Assembly (NCBI RefSeq): GCF_011067745.1
Contig: NZ_JAAMPJ010000004.1
Coordinates: 496,001-560,000, forward strand
Direction: 5' to 3'
Length of the DNA: 64,000 nucleotides
From: Lentzea alba
GTDB taxonomy: Bacteria; Actinomycetota; Actinomycetes; Mycobacteriales; Pseudonocardiaceae
The notes beneath the pieces were generated by a model, which was given only the letters and a program-made list of their open reading frames with translations, was not told where the DNA came from and made no database searches. Below are positions 1-9,044 of this stretch, in pieces (position 1 is the stretch's first letter; every line of letters begins with the position of its first letter). The translations under genes were made by a program, and so were the position numbers.

Positions 1-1331
1 GCGTCAAGACCGAGATCAGGGAGAACCTCCTCGCGGCCCTGCGCGAAGGACGCAACCCGTGGCCCGGCATCGTCGGCTTCGACCGCACGGTGCTTCCTCA
101 GCTCGAACGCGCGCTGCTGGCCGGCCACGACGTGGTCCTGCTCGGCGAGCGCGGTCAGGGCAAGACGCGGCTTTTGCGCACGTTGGTGACGTTGCTGGAC
201 GAGTGGACGCCCGTGATCGAGGGCTCCGAGCTGGGCGAACACCCGCTCGACCCGATCACCCCGGAGTCCCGCCGGCGCGCGGCCGAGCTCGGCGACGACC
301 TGCCGGTCGTGTGGCGGCACCGCGACGAGCGCTACGCGGAGAAGCTCGCGACGCCCGACACGTCCGTCGGCGACCTGGTCGGCGACGTCGACCCGGTGAA
401 GGTCGCCGAGGGGCGTTCGCTCGGTGACCCGGAGACGATCCACTACGGCATGCTGCCGCGGGCGCATCGCGGCATCATCGCCATCAACGAACTGCCCGAC
501 CTGGCCGAACGCATCCAGGTCGCGCTGCTGAACGTCATGGAGGAGCGCGACATCCAGGTCCGCGGCTACACGCTGCGGCTGCCGCTGGACGTGCTGCTCG
601 TGGCGACCGCGAACCCGGAGGACTACACGAACCGCGGCCGCATCATCACGCCGCTCAAGGACCGCTTCGGCGCGGAGGTGCGCACGCACTACCCGTTGGA
701 GATCGACGCCGAGGTCGACCTGGTCCGCCAGGAAGCCGACCTCGTCGCCGAGGTGGGCGACCACCTGCTGGAGATCATCGCCCGGTTCGTCCGCCACCTG
801 CGGGAGTCCTCCTCGATCGACCAGCGTTCCGGAGTCTCCGCGCGGTTCGCCGTCGCGGCGGCGGAAACCGTTGCGGCGTCGGCACTGCGCCGGTCCGCGC
901 TGATCGGTGAGACCCCGGCGATCGCCCGTCCGATCGACCTGGAGTCAGTGCCGGACGTGCTGCGCGGCAAGCTCGAGTTCGAGGCGGGGGAGGAGGGGCG
1001 CGAGGACGAGGTGCTCGTGCACCTGCTGCGCCGCTCGATCGCCGACACCGCCCGTGCCCGCCTGGCGGGGTTGAACCTGAGGGCGCTGGCCGAGGTCGTC
1101 TCGGACGGTCACCCGGTCGCGACCGGTGACCGCGTGCACGCCGGTGACCTGCTGGCGGCCCTGCCGGAGCTGCCGATCCTGCACGAGGTGGCGGCACGGA
1201 TGGGCGCGGGCCCGAAGGACCCCGTCGGCCGCATCGCCTCCGCCGTGGAACTGGCCCTGGAGTCGCTCTACCTGACTCGCCACCTGTCGAAGGACACCTC
1301 CTCCGACGACGACCGATCGGTGTACGGATGA
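1..1331 (+). CDS. MoxR/ChlI-type AAA+ ATPase, 5' partial
   Basis: The frame is open to the first base of the window (codons from base 3), so the start lies upstream; a GTG at 90 is internal and would delete the conserved lead-in. Visible motifs are Walker A GERGQGKT (about 144-167), a Walker B-like stretch INELPDLAERIQVALLNVM, and a sensor segment ATANPEDYTNRGRIITPLKDR. This is the magnesium-chelatase subunit I / MoxR class. Such ATPases act as chaperones with a vWA partner, inserting metals or remodelling complexes. The stop overlaps the next start (ATGA at 1328-1331), and the next gene is the expected vWA partner, so the two are translationally coupled. Substrate unknown. No porphyrin genes are visible, so chelatase activity is not implied. 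Confidence 0.85.
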   Translation, partial: VKTEIRENLLAALREGRNPWPGIVGFDRTVLPQLERALLAGHDVVLLGERGQGKTRLLRTLVTLLDEWTPVIEGSELGEHPLDPITPESRRRAAELGDDLPVVWRHRDERYAEKLATPDTSVGDLVGDVDPVKVAEGRSLGDPETIHYGMLPRAHRGIIAINELPDLAERIQVALLNVMEERDIQVRGYTLRLPLDVLLVATANPEDYTNRGRIITPLKDRFGAEVRTHYPLEIDAEVDLVRQEADLVAEVGDHLLEIIARFVRHLRESSSIDQRSGVSARFAVAAAETVAASALRRSALIGETPAIARPIDLESVPDVLRGKLEFEAGEEGREDEVLVHLLRRSIADTARARLAGLNLRALAEVVSDGHPVATGDRVHAGDLLAALPELPILHEVAARMGAGPKDPVGRIASAVELALESLYLTRHLSKDTSSDDDRSVYG

Positions 1332-3256
1332 GGTATCGCTACGGACGCTGGGGAGGCGGCGCCGACCCGCTGGCGCCGCCGGTCGACCTCCGCGCGGCCG
1401 TCGACGAGCTCGGCCGCGAGATCATGGAAGGCGCGTCCCCGTCGTCCGCGTTGCGCGAGCTCCTGCGGCGCGGTGTGGACGGCACGCGGGGTCTGGACGA
1501 CCTGACCTCGCGGCTGTGGCAGCGCCGTGCGTCGATCCAGCGCCGGCACCGTCTGGACGGCACGCTGTCCGAGGTCCGCCAGCTGCTCGACAAGGCGGTC
1601 GAGGCCGAGCGCCGCGCGTTGTTCCCGGACCCGTCCGACGACGCGCGCTTCCGCGAGGCCCAGCTCGACGCCCTGCCGCCCGGTACCGCCGCGGCCGTGT
1701 CCGAGCTGTCCTCGTACGACTGGCGCTCCTCGGAGGCCCGCGAGGCGTTCGAACAGATCCGCGACCTGCTCGGCCGTGAACTGCTGGACCAGCGCTTCCA
1801 GGGCATGAAGGAAGCACTGTCCAACGTGGACTCCGAGGACGTGAAGCGCATCCAGCGCATGCTCCGCGACCTCAACTCGTTGCTGGAGGCGCACGCTTCG
1901 GGCTCCCCGGACACGCCGCGCCTGTTCGACGAGTTCATGCGCAAGCACGGCGAGTTCTTCCCGGAGAAGCCCCGCAACGTCGACGAGCTCATCGACGCCC
2001 TGGCCGCCCGTTCGGCCGCCGCGCAGCGCATGATGAACTCGATGACCGACGCCCAGCGCGCCGAGCTTTCGGCGCTGTCGCAACAGGCCTTCGGCGGAAT
2101 CGGCTCCCAGCTGTCCACTCTGGACTCGTTGCTGCAACAGCTGCGGCCGGGTGAGGACTGGACGTCCTCGGCTCGCTTCCGCGGCCAGGACCCGCTGGGG
2201 CTGGGCGAGGGCGCGCAGGCGATGGCGGACCTGGCCGAGTTGGACGGCCTGGCCGAGCAGCTGTCCCAGTCGTATCCGGGTGCGCGCCTGGAGGACATCG
2301 ACCTGGAGGCGCTGGAACGTCAGCTGGGCTCGTCGGCCTCCGTCGACGCCCGCCGGTTGGCGGAGCTGGAGAAGGCGCTGCGGCAGCAGAACATCCTGGA
2401 ACGCGCGCCGGACGGGTCGTTGCGGCTGACCCCGAAAGCGTTGCGGCGCATGGGAGAGACCGCTTTGCGCGGCGTCGTGGACCAGCTGCGGTCGTCGCAG
2501 GGCTCGCGCGACACCGTGTCCGCCGGCGCCGCGGGCGAGCTGATGGGGTCGACCCGGCCCTGGCAGTTCGGCGACACCGAACCCTGGGACGTGCCGCGCA
2601 CCCTGCGCAACTCCGTGCTGCGCTCCGGCTCGATGTCCCTGGACGTCGTTGATCTGGAGGTGTCGGAGACCGAACACCGAACGCGTGCGGCTGTCGCGTT
2701 GTGCGTGGACACTTCCTGGTCGATGGTGCAGGACGGCCGTTGGGTGCCGATGAAGCGCACGGCCTTGGCGCTGCATCACCTCGTGCGCACCCGTTTCCGC
2801 ACTGATGCGCTGCAGTTGGTGACGTTCGGGCGTTATGCCGAGGCCGTGGACATCGGCCAGCTGACGGCTCTTGAGGGTGTGTGGGAGCAGGGCACGAACC
2901 TGCACCACGCGTTGTTGCTGGCGGGGCGCCACGTCCGCCGCCATCCCGATGCTCAGCCCGTGGTGCTGGTGGTCACCGATGGTGAACCGACCGCGCACCT
3001 GGAACCTGACGGCGACGCGGAGTTCAACTACCCGCCGCTGCCGCGAACGCTGACCAAGACGCTGAACGAGGTCGACGCGCTGGCCCGGCTCGGTGCGACG
3101 ATCTCGGTGTTCAAGCTGGGGGACGATCCCCGGCTGGCGCAGTTCGTCGACATCGTGGCCCGGCGTGGTGGTGGGCGCGTGGTGTCGCCGGACGAGGAAG
3201 GGCTTGGTGCGGCCGTGGTCAGCGACTACCTGAAGTCACGGCGCAAGCGTCGGTGA
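1328..3256 (+). CDS. vWA domain protein, partner of the upstream ATPase
   Basis: 642 aa. The C-terminal third is a von Willebrand factor A domain with an intact MIDAS DTSWS (D461, S463, S465) and the later VVLVVTDGEP strand. The N-terminal 440 residues are largely helical, acidic and rich in Leu/Arg, with no motif I recognise. It resembles the uncharacterised actinobacterial vWA proteins (COG4867-like) encoded beside ChlI-like ATPases. MIDAS domains bind a metal ion and a protein ligand. By analogy with ChlI-ChlD and MoxR-vWA pairs, this protein would couple ATPase motion to a target. It overlaps the ATPase by 4 bp and is overlapped by the next GTG start, giving a three-gene operon. Confidence 0.85.
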   Translation: MRYRYGRWGGGADPLAPPVDLRAAVDELGREIMEGASPSSALRELLRRGVDGTRGLDDLTSRLWQRRASIQRRHRLDGTLSEVRQLLDKAVEAERRALFPDPSDDARFREAQLDALPPGTAAAVSELSSYDWRSSEAREAFEQIRDLLGRELLDQRFQGMKEALSNVDSEDVKRIQRMLRDLNSLLEAHASGSPDTPRLFDEFMRKHGEFFPEKPRNVDELIDALAARSAAAQRMMNSMTDAQRAELSALSQQAFGGIGSQLSTLDSLLQQLRPGEDWTSSARFRGQDPLGLGEGAQAMADLAELDGLAEQLSQSYPGARLEDIDLEALERQLGSSASVDARRLAELEKALRQQNILERAPDGSLRLTPKALRRMGETALRGVVDQLRSSQGSRDTVSAGAAGELMGSTRPWQFGDTEPWDVPRTLRNSVLRSGSMSLDVVDLEVSETEHRTRAAVALCVDTSWSMVQDGRWVPMKRTALALHHLVRTRFRTDALQLVTFGRYAEAVDIGQLTALEGVWEQGTNLHHALLLAGRHVRRHPDAQPVVLVVTDGEPTAHLEPDGDAEFNYPPLPRTLTKTLNEVDALARLGATISVFKLGDDPRLAQFVDIVARRGGGRVVSPDEEGLGAAVVSDYLKSRRKRR

Positions 3257-3624
3257 TACGCCGCTTCGTGCTCGCCGTCGTGCTGAGCGGCGTGCCGTCG
3301 ACCGCGCACGCACTGGCGGTCGGCGACTCGCCGTTGCGCGCTACACGGGCCGCCGGGTCGTTGGTCGGTGGTGGTGTTCGTGCCGGCGTTGTCGTGCACC
3401 TGGGGGTGTCGGCGTTCTGGATGTTCGTGCTGACACGGCTGCGAGTGCGTGGTGTGGTCGGTGGGGCGGTGGCCGGGTTGCTGATCGCCGCCCTCGACCT
3501 GGAGGTGATCGGGCGCCACAACGTCCAGATCCGTTCGTTGCCAAGGGTTCCGCAGTGGCTGGACCACGTGGCGTTCGGCGTGCTCGCTTGTTCAGTCCAG
3601 GTGGATCGCCGACAGGCGGGGTAA
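3253..3624 (+). CDS. Small integral membrane protein
   Basis: 123 aa with a GTG start overlapping the vWA stop (GTGA at 3253-3256). Hydrophobic segments lie near residues 3-22, 36-62 and 66-85, so two to four membrane helices are plausible; the first could be a signal anchor. I do not recognise the family. Its 3' end overlaps the convergent DUF4240 gene by 33 nt (3592-3624). Coupling to the ATPase-vWA pair suggests a membrane anchor or accessory, which is inference from position only. Confidence 0.6.
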   Translation: MIRRFVLAVVLSGVPSTAHALAVGDSPLRATRAAGSLVGGGVRAGVVVHLGVSAFWMFVLTRLRVRGVVGGAVAGLLIAALDLEVIGRHNVQIRSLPRVPQWLDHVAFGVLACSVQVDRRQAG

Positions 3625-4110
3625 GCGGCGGCGCATCTCGGCCGCGTCCTCGAAGTCGAAGTCCCAGGACGGGTCGAGAGGCAGGCGTTCGCGGCGTTCC
3701 CAGGCCTCGTCGGGGAGGTCCGCGCCGGTGACCGCCCGGTGCGCGTCCCAGGCGACGGAGAGCATGTCCTCGCAGACGCCGGTGCCGCCGTACTCGTCGG
3801 GCAGCAGGGGCAGGTCGGCCAGCGAGTCAGGGTCGGCCACGGCCGACTCGAAGACGTGCCGGCCCTGGGTCAGCAGGTAGGCACGGAAGTAGTCGAAGCT
3901 GTCGTCGGAGCAGCCGCCCCGGATCACGTGGGCGGCGGCCCACAGCGGGTGCAGGTAGGACGCGTCCATCAGGCGCCACAGGGCTTGATGGGTCGCCACG
4001 ATCTCGGCCGCGGGCCGGGACGTGAGCTGGGCGGTGGCGTTCGCGACCACGTCGCAGCAGGTGTTGGCGTCGGCGCGGGCCTGTTCGATCAGGGCCCAGA
4101 AGGTGTCCAC
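3592..4110 (-). CDS. DUF4240 family protein, copy 2
   Basis: 172 aa read from a GTG at 4110 (VDTFWALIEQAR). The reading frame stays open upstream but loses protein-like composition, and 4110 lies 5 nt past the stop of the upstream paralogue. The hallmark is the central GGCSDDSFDYFRAYLLTQG, seen in DUF4240 proteins of Streptomyces and relatives, with FW near the start and an acidic WDFDF near the end. Function unknown. Paralogues often occur in tandem and have been linked to polymorphic-toxin immunity, but nothing here proves that. It probably shares a transcript with the gene ending at 4116. Confidence 0.75.
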   Translation of the reverse strand: MDTFWALIEQARADANTCCDVVANATAQLTSRPAAEIVATHQALWRLMDASYLHPLWAAAHVIRGGCSDDSFDYFRAYLLTQGRHVFESAVADPDSLADLPLLPDEYGGTGVCEDMLSVAWDAHRAVTGADLPDEAWERRERLPLDPSWDFDFEDAAEMRRRLPRLSAIHLD

Positions 4111-4115
4111 GGCGG

Positions 4116-4652
4116 TCAGACCTCGTAGAGCGCGGCCAGCTTCGGCAGGCGCGCGGCCAGTTCCTCGCCGTCGTCGAAGTCGAACTCCCACTCCGGGTCG
4201 AGCTCGGGATAGCGGATCCGGAACGCGTCCTGCGGCAGCTGCATGCCGGTGGCCTTGAGGTGGGCGTTCCAGGCGATCGACAGGGCCTCCTCGCACTCGA
4301 GCTCCACTTCGGACTCGGCGGCGGCGATCACGACCGGAAGCGAGGCCAAGGAGTCCGGCGATGCCAGGACCGAGTCGTGGACCTCCTGGCCCTGGGTCAG
4401 CAGCCAGCCGCGGAAGTAGTCGAAGCCGTCGTCCGAGCAGCCGCCGTTGATCAGGTAGGCCGCCGCCCACAACGGGTTCTGGTACGACTCGGCCAGGAGG
4501 TCCCACAGGACCTGTTGGGCCGCAACGATCTCGGCAGGTGGGTGTGCGGCGAGCAGGGTCGAGGCGGCGGTGGCCACCGCTTCGCTGTCGGTGGGGTCGG
4601 GGACGCTCGCGCGGGCGTCGGCGATGAGGGTCCAGAACGTTGTCGAGTCCAC
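4116..4652 (-). CDS. DUF4240 family protein, copy 1
   Basis: 178 aa from a GTG at 4652 (VDSTTFWTLIADAR). A longer ATG-initiated version from 4733 adds 27 residues with no match to the paralogue, so the shorter start is preferred. The signature NGGCSDDGFDYFRGWLLTQG and the C-terminal EWEFDFDDGEELAARLPKL align closely with the downstream copy, showing a tandem duplication. Soluble, with no signal peptide or membrane segment. Function unknown. Confidence 0.78.
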   Translation of the reverse strand: MDSTTFWTLIADARASVPDPTDSEAVATAASTLLAAHPPAEIVAAQQVLWDLLAESYQNPLWAAAYLINGGCSDDGFDYFRGWLLTQGQEVHDSVLASPDSLASLPVVIAAAESEVELECEEALSIAWNAHLKATGMQLPQDAFRIRYPELDPEWEFDFDDGEELAARLPKLAALYEV

Positions 4653-4813
4653 GCCGTTGAGCTTGGCAGGCGGGTCTGACAATTTTTGGCCTGTCGACGG
4701 CCGGGCAGGCAAGTTGCGCGTGCACCTGTTCAACTGGCTGTGACTGACTGACTGCGGTCCGTCGCACGCTGCAAGGCGCCGACTTTCCTGGACGTCCCCG
4801 GCCCGGCTCGTAC

Positions 4814-4825
4814 TAGGTTGGGAAC
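4814..4825 (+). promoter_or_regulatory. Putative leaderless -10 box
   Basis: TAGGTT at 4814-4819 lies 6 nt before the ATG at 4826, and there is no purine-rich ribosome binding site. This spacing puts the transcription start at or next to the A of the start codon. Confidence 0.45.
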
Positions 4826-5638
4826 ATGATCAGGACTCTGTTTCGTTCGCTCGAGGCCGTGCACGGAATGATCTACTTCGCCCCGGAGGCGGAGTCGCGG
4901 TACACGAGTGCCGGGCTCGACCGGTTCGGCGGGTACTTCGCGTCACGGGCGGCCGCGCTCGGGGAAGCGAGCGCCGAGGTCGTGATCGCGACGTTCTACA
5001 ACTTCAACCCCGCGATCGTGCGGGCGCGCATTCCGCAGGCATGGGAGAAGGTCACGCCGCAGCGCATGCTGGAGCTGCGGTGGGAGGCAGCGGACGAGGC
5101 GCTCAAGAAGGTGCTGCCGGACGACCTCAAGGAGATCACCGAGCTCGCCAGGCGCGCTGCTGAGCGGGCGAAGGAGACGTTGAGCGGCCGGCCGTTGTTC
5201 GCCGCCCACGCGCGTTTGCCGTGGCCGGACGAGACCCGGCTGCAGCTGTTCCACGCTCAGACCCTGCTGCGCGAGTTCCGCGGCGACGGCCATCTCGCGG
5301 CGTTGCTCAGGCACAACATCACCGGTATCGAGGCGCTCGTCCTGCACGTCGGGACGGGTGACCTCCCGGCTCAGGTGCTGCGCACAACGCGTGCGTGGTC
5401 CGAGGAGCAGTGGGCCGCGACGGTGGCGGATCTGCAGCAGCGCGGGCTCATCGGTGAGGACGAGCTCCTCACCGAGAAGGGGCGCGAGTTGCGGCAGGGC
5501 ATCGAGGACGACACGGACCGCATGGCCGCGCCGGCCTACGACGTGTTGTCGGACCAGGAGAAGCAGCGGTTCGTCGAACTGGCCACGCCGTTGAGCAAGG
5601 CCGTCGTCGACGCGGGGATGATTCCCGGCCGGCGCTGA
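4826..5638 (+). CDS. SCO6745/SalK-like family protein
   Basis: 270 aa. The N-terminal pattern LHG-like EAVHGMIYFAPEAESRY, then GYFASRAAALGEASAEVVIATFYNFNPAIV, is characteristic of the actinobacterial SCO6745 family (related to SalK and EvbL of biosynthetic clusters). The C-terminal half has a winged-helix look (LRTTRAWSEEQWAATVADLQQRGLI, LTEKGRELRQGIEDDTDRMA), resembling a MarR-type DNA-binding or dimerisation fold. Biochemical role unsettled. A TAGGTT box 6 nt upstream suggests a leaderless monocistronic transcript. Its stop at 5636-5638 abuts the convergent ctaD stop at 5639. Confidence 0.8.
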   Translation: MIRTLFRSLEAVHGMIYFAPEAESRYTSAGLDRFGGYFASRAAALGEASAEVVIATFYNFNPAIVRARIPQAWEKVTPQRMLELRWEAADEALKKVLPDDLKEITELARRAAERAKETLSGRPLFAAHARLPWPDETRLQLFHAQTLLREFRGDGHLAALLRHNITGIEALVLHVGTGDLPAQVLRTTRAWSEEQWAATVADLQQRGLIGEDELLTEKGRELRQGIEDDTDRMAAPAYDVLSDQEKQRFVELATPLSKAVVDAGMIPGRR

Positions 5639-7402
5639 CTACTCGGTCGGCCCGTCCCGTTCTGTCGAGGCGAGCGCCTTCTCGGTGACTTCATCCTTGC
5701 CGGCCCTGTGCTTTCCGGGATGCACCAACGAGAAGTGCGCCTCGTCCCGCATTCGCTCGACCATGTGCGGGTAGTGCAGCTCGAACGCCGGGCGCTCGGA
5801 ACGGATCCGCGGCAGCTCCTTGAAGTTGTGCCGCGGCGGGGGCGAGGTCGTGGCCCACTCCAGCGAGTTGCCGTAACCCCACGGGTCGTCCTGCGGTGCC
5901 GGGTCGCCGTAGCGGTAGGAGCGGAACACGTTGAACACGAACGGAAGTACGGACGCGCCGAGCAGGAACGAGCTGATCGTCGAGATCATGTTCAGCGTCG
6001 TGAAGCCGTCGGAGGCGAGATAGTCGGCGTACCGGCGCGGCATGCCCTCGTTGCCCAGCCAGTGCTGCACCAGGAACGTGCCGTGGAAGCCGAGGAACGT
6101 CGTCCAGAAGTGCAGCTTGCCCAGCGGCTCGTTGAGCATCCGCCCGGTCATCTTCGGGAACCAGAAGTAGATGCCGGCGTAGGTGGCGAACACGATCGTG
6201 CCGAACAGCACGTAGTGGAAGTGCGCCACCACGAAGTACGTGTCGGACACGTGGAAGTCGACGGCGGGCGAGGCCAGCAGGATGCCGGTCAGGCCGCCGA
6301 ACAGGAACGTGACCAGGAAGCCGATCGAGAACAGCATCGGCGTCTCGAACGTCAGCTGTCCCTTCCACATCGTGCCGATCCAGTTGAAGAACTTGATGCC
6401 CGTCGGCACCGCGATGAGGAACGTCATCAGCGCGAAGAACGGCAGCAGCACCGCACCCGTGGCGTACATGTGGTGCGCCCACACGGCCACGGACAGCATC
6501 GCGATCGCCAGGGTCGCGAACACCAGGCCCTTGTAGCCGAACAGCGGTTTGCGGCTGAACACCGGGAAGATCTCGGTCACGATCCCGAAGAACGGCAACG
6601 CGACGATGTAGACCTCGGGATGGCCGAAGAACCAGAACAGGTGCTGCCACAGGATCACGCCGCCGTTGGCCGGGTCGAACACGTGCGCCCCGAGGTGCCG
6701 ATCCGCCGCCAGGCCCATCAACGCCGCGGTCAGGATCGGGAAGGCCAGCAGGATCAGCACGGACGTCACCAGGATGTTCCAGGTGAAGATCGGCATCCGG
6801 AACATCGTCATGCCCGGCGCCCGCAGCGTCACGACCGTCGTGATCATGTTGACCGCGCCGAGGATCGTGCCGAGGCCGGACACCGCCAGACCCATGATCC
6901 ACAGGTCCGCGCCGACGCCCGGCGAGTGCACGGCGGACGAGAGCGGCGTGTAGGCGAACCAGCCGAAGTCCGCCGCGCCACCGGGCGTCACGAACCCGGC
7001 GACGACGGTGGTGCCGCCGAACAGGAACAGCCAGTACGAGAACGCGTTCAGGCGCGGGAACGCGACGTCCGGCGAGCCGATCTGCAGCGGCAGGATGAAG
7101 TTCGCGAACCCGAACAGGATCGGCGTCGCGTACAGCAGCAGCATGATCGTGCCGTGCATGGTGAACAGCTGGTTGTACTGCTCGTTCGACAGGTACTGCA
7201 GACCTGGCCGCGCCAGCTCGCCGCGGATCAGCAGCGCCATCACGCCGCCGATCATGAAGAACGCGAACGACGTGGTCAGGTACATGATCCCGATCTGCTT
7301 GGGATCTGTGGTCTTGAACAGCGAGAGGAAGTACGAGCCCTTCGGCCGCGCACGCGCCGCCCCCGGATGGGGCACTACTGGCGTTGGCTTGATCGTGGTC
7401 AT
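5639..7402 (-). CDS. ctaD: Cytochrome c oxidase subunit I
   Basis: 587 aa, the expected length for actinobacterial CtaD. It is the heme a and heme a3/CuB subunit of aa3 oxidase and reduces O2 to water in the plasma membrane. Visible ligand motifs are [13 protein letters not shown] (heme a), [14 protein letters not shown] (His-Tyr CuB cross-link region), WAHHMYATG (CuB) and [10 protein letters not shown] (heme a3 and a), within 12 hydrophobic helices. The start is supported by GGAGGAGG 5-6 nt before the ATG. The other oxidase subunits are not adjacent, which is usual in actinobacteria. The gene lies 37 nt after the LCAT-like gene on the same strand but is housekeeping. Confidence 0.97.
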   Translation of the reverse strand: MTTIKPTPVVPHPGAARARPKGSYFLSLFKTTDPKQIGIMYLTTSFAFFMIGGVMALLIRGELARPGLQYLSNEQYNQLFTMHGTIMLLLYATPILFGFANFILPLQIGSPDVAFPRLNAFSYWLFLFGGTTVVAGFVTPGGAADFGWFAYTPLSSAVHSPGVGADLWIMGLAVSGLGTILGAVNMITTVVTLRAPGMTMFRMPIFTWNILVTSVLILLAFPILTAALMGLAADRHLGAHVFDPANGGVILWQHLFWFFGHPEVYIVALPFFGIVTEIFPVFSRKPLFGYKGLVFATLAIAMLSVAVWAHHMYATGAVLLPFFALMTFLIAVPTGIKFFNWIGTMWKGQLTFETPMLFSIGFLVTFLFGGLTGILLASPAVDFHVSDTYFVVAHFHYVLFGTIVFATYAGIYFWFPKMTGRMLNEPLGKLHFWTTFLGFHGTFLVQHWLGNEGMPRRYADYLASDGFTTLNMISTISSFLLGASVLPFVFNVFRSYRYGDPAPQDDPWGYGNSLEWATTSPPPRHNFKELPRIRSERPAFELHYPHMVERMRDEAHFSLVHPGKHRAGKDEVTEKALASTERDGPTE

Positions 7403-7439
7403 CGCGCCTCCTCCGTGCAGACGACAATCGTCCTCCCGG

Positions 7440-8765
7440 TCAGACCACGGGGCAATCCATGACGAGCACCGCGGAGGTCACCGGGACCACCGGAGCGCCG
7501 ACTGAAATGCCGCTGACCTGCACGTAGTACGCGCCGGGGGGCAATCCGCCGAATGTGATGTCCATGGTCTCGGAGATCGCCGGGCTGCGCGATTCGACCT
7601 GTTTGCCCTGCTCGTTCAGCAAGGCCACCTTCAACGCCCGCGGGGTGGTGTTCTTCAGCTCGACGGTGACCTCCAGATCCTCGCTGACCAACGCCAGGTC
7701 GGGCACGCTGACCTGCGGTTCCGTGGCCGTGACGTTCCGGGGGATGATCTCTTTGGCGGTCAGGAACGACTCGACGGCGTCCAGTACTGCCGCGTTGTCC
7801 TGCAACGACGTGTGCTGCTCCGTCACGCGGTGCAGCGTGTTCGACGACAACGCCAGACCCCGTCGAGCCGCACCCACAGCCGGAACCGTCGCATCGCCGT
7901 ACAGGTCGTTGCCCTCGTACGTCCGATAGCAGCTGACTTTGCCGTCGGCGATGCGTGCCGTGGTGGCCGTTGGCTGCTTACCGCCGAGGATCGCGTACGT
8001 GCGGTCGGCGAACGAGTCGGTCAACGCGCCGTGGAACGCCGCCGCGTCCTCCACCATCTTGGTGTTCAGCTCGGGCAACGTGGTCTCGGTCGTCTTGACC
8101 AGCCCGGACGGCGACTCGATGCACGCGTACTCGGGCAGCAGCTGGTGCAGCGACGGCATGGACCGGGCGAACTCGGTCAGGTCGACCGCCAACGGTCCGA
8201 GCCCCTTGCGCACGCCGTTGACCAGCTGTTCCAGTGCCGACGCCGCACCGCGGTACGGCGTGCCCATCGTGATCAGCTTGTCTGTCCGCTCGGCCATCCC
8301 GCACTGCTCGATGCACCACCGTGCGACCAGCCCGCCCATCGAGTGGCACACGAAGCTGACCTTGGCGTTCGGCCCGATCCGGTCCAACGCCTCGTCCACG
8401 CGTCGAGCCAGCAACGCGCCGTTGTAGCGGTTCGACAGCCGCCAGTCGTAGGCGAAGAGGATCAGGTTGCCCTTCTCGACGGTGTAGCCGAGCGAGTTCA
8501 TCCGCTTGGTCACCCGGTCGTAGCCCTTCAACGGTGACCAGATGCCGGGAATCACGTGCAGATCCGACATCAGCGCGACCGGCTCGATGCCGTCCTGAGG
8601 GTGTTCGTCACCGATGCCCGCCGGCAGCTTGAGCCGTTGCAGGCTGCGGCCCAGCGACAGGACAGCGCGCAGAGCGGCCTTGCCGGACACCTCCCAGACC
8701 ACGCCGTCCTTGTCGCGCAAGGTGCTGCCGAGAATGCCCGGCAGGACGACGACGAGATCACTCAT
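7440..8765 (-). CDS. LCAT-like alpha/beta-hydrolase (lipase/esterase)
   Basis: 441 aa. An oxyanion-hole region [11 protein letters not shown] opens the protein. The nucleophile elbow is CHSMGG with S142, followed by an acid in [11 protein letters not shown] (D291) and a His in RVTEQHTSL (H318), so the triad order of lecithin:cholesterol acyltransferase-type enzymes is complete. The last about 95 residues look like a beta-sandwich ([19 protein letters not shown], then [11 protein letters not shown]), perhaps a binding module. No signal peptide, so a cytosolic or inner-membrane-face lipid or acyl hydrolase is likely. It follows the caspase-ATPase-TPR gene on the same strand after a terminator-like hairpin. 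LCAT-like hydrolases are recurrent effector-type partners in such clusters. Membrane damage on activation is inference. Confidence 0.82.
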   Translation of the reverse strand: MSDLVVVLPGILGSTLRDKDGVVWEVSGKAALRAVLSLGRSLQRLKLPAGIGDEHPQDGIEPVALMSDLHVIPGIWSPLKGYDRVTKRMNSLGYTVEKGNLILFAYDWRLSNRYNGALLARRVDEALDRIGPNAKVSFVCHSMGGLVARWCIEQCGMAERTDKLITMGTPYRGAASALEQLVNGVRKGLGPLAVDLTEFARSMPSLHQLLPEYACIESPSGLVKTTETTLPELNTKMVEDAAAFHGALTDSFADRTYAILGGKQPTATTARIADGKVSCYRTYEGNDLYGDATVPAVGAARRGLALSSNTLHRVTEQHTSLQDNAAVLDAVESFLTAKEIIPRNVTATEPQVSVPDLALVSEDLEVTVELKNTTPRALKVALLNEQGKQVESRSPAISETMDITFGGLPPGAYYVQVSGISVGAPVVPVTSAVLVMDCPVV

Positions 8766-8997
8766 CAGGACTCCTTCGTCGATAGCCCTGCGGAGCAGGG
8801 CAAGAGGCGGGTGTTCGCACCGAGAGCGAGAAGCCGTCGGGTGTGCTCGGTTGGTCGGTTCGGGCGATGACCAAGCTGTGGATCGGTCTACCGCCGGGCT
8901 GGCGGGACGTGAAGTCTGTGGAGCTTGTGCAAGACCGATGGTCGGTACTCCGACCCTCGCCGTGAAAGCGGGTCGGCAACGAGTGGTGAAGCAGAAA

Positions 8998-9019
8998 ATT
9001 CACCCCATGAGGGGTGAAT
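8998..9019 (-). terminator. Hairpin after the caspase gene
   Basis: A perfect 9-bp inverted repeat (ATTCACCCC / GGGGTGAAT) with loop ATGA. Read on the minus strand it is followed by TTTTC, giving a short intrinsic terminator 25 nt past the caspase-ATPase stop. It may limit expression of the LCAT-like gene downstream. The remainder of the 279-nt gap shows no convincing gene. Confidence 0.6.
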
Positions 9020-9044
9020 CTCCTTGCAGCAGCTGGGAGAGAGG

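Noticed and set aside
1268-2998. 576-aa minus-strand frame opposite the vWA gene
   Set aside because: Arg/Gln/His-rich shadow of a real gene with intact motifs on the plus strand.
5708-7462. 584-aa plus frame across ctaD
   Set aside because: Low-complexity Arg/Glu composition, entirely antisense to an unmistakable oxidase subunit.
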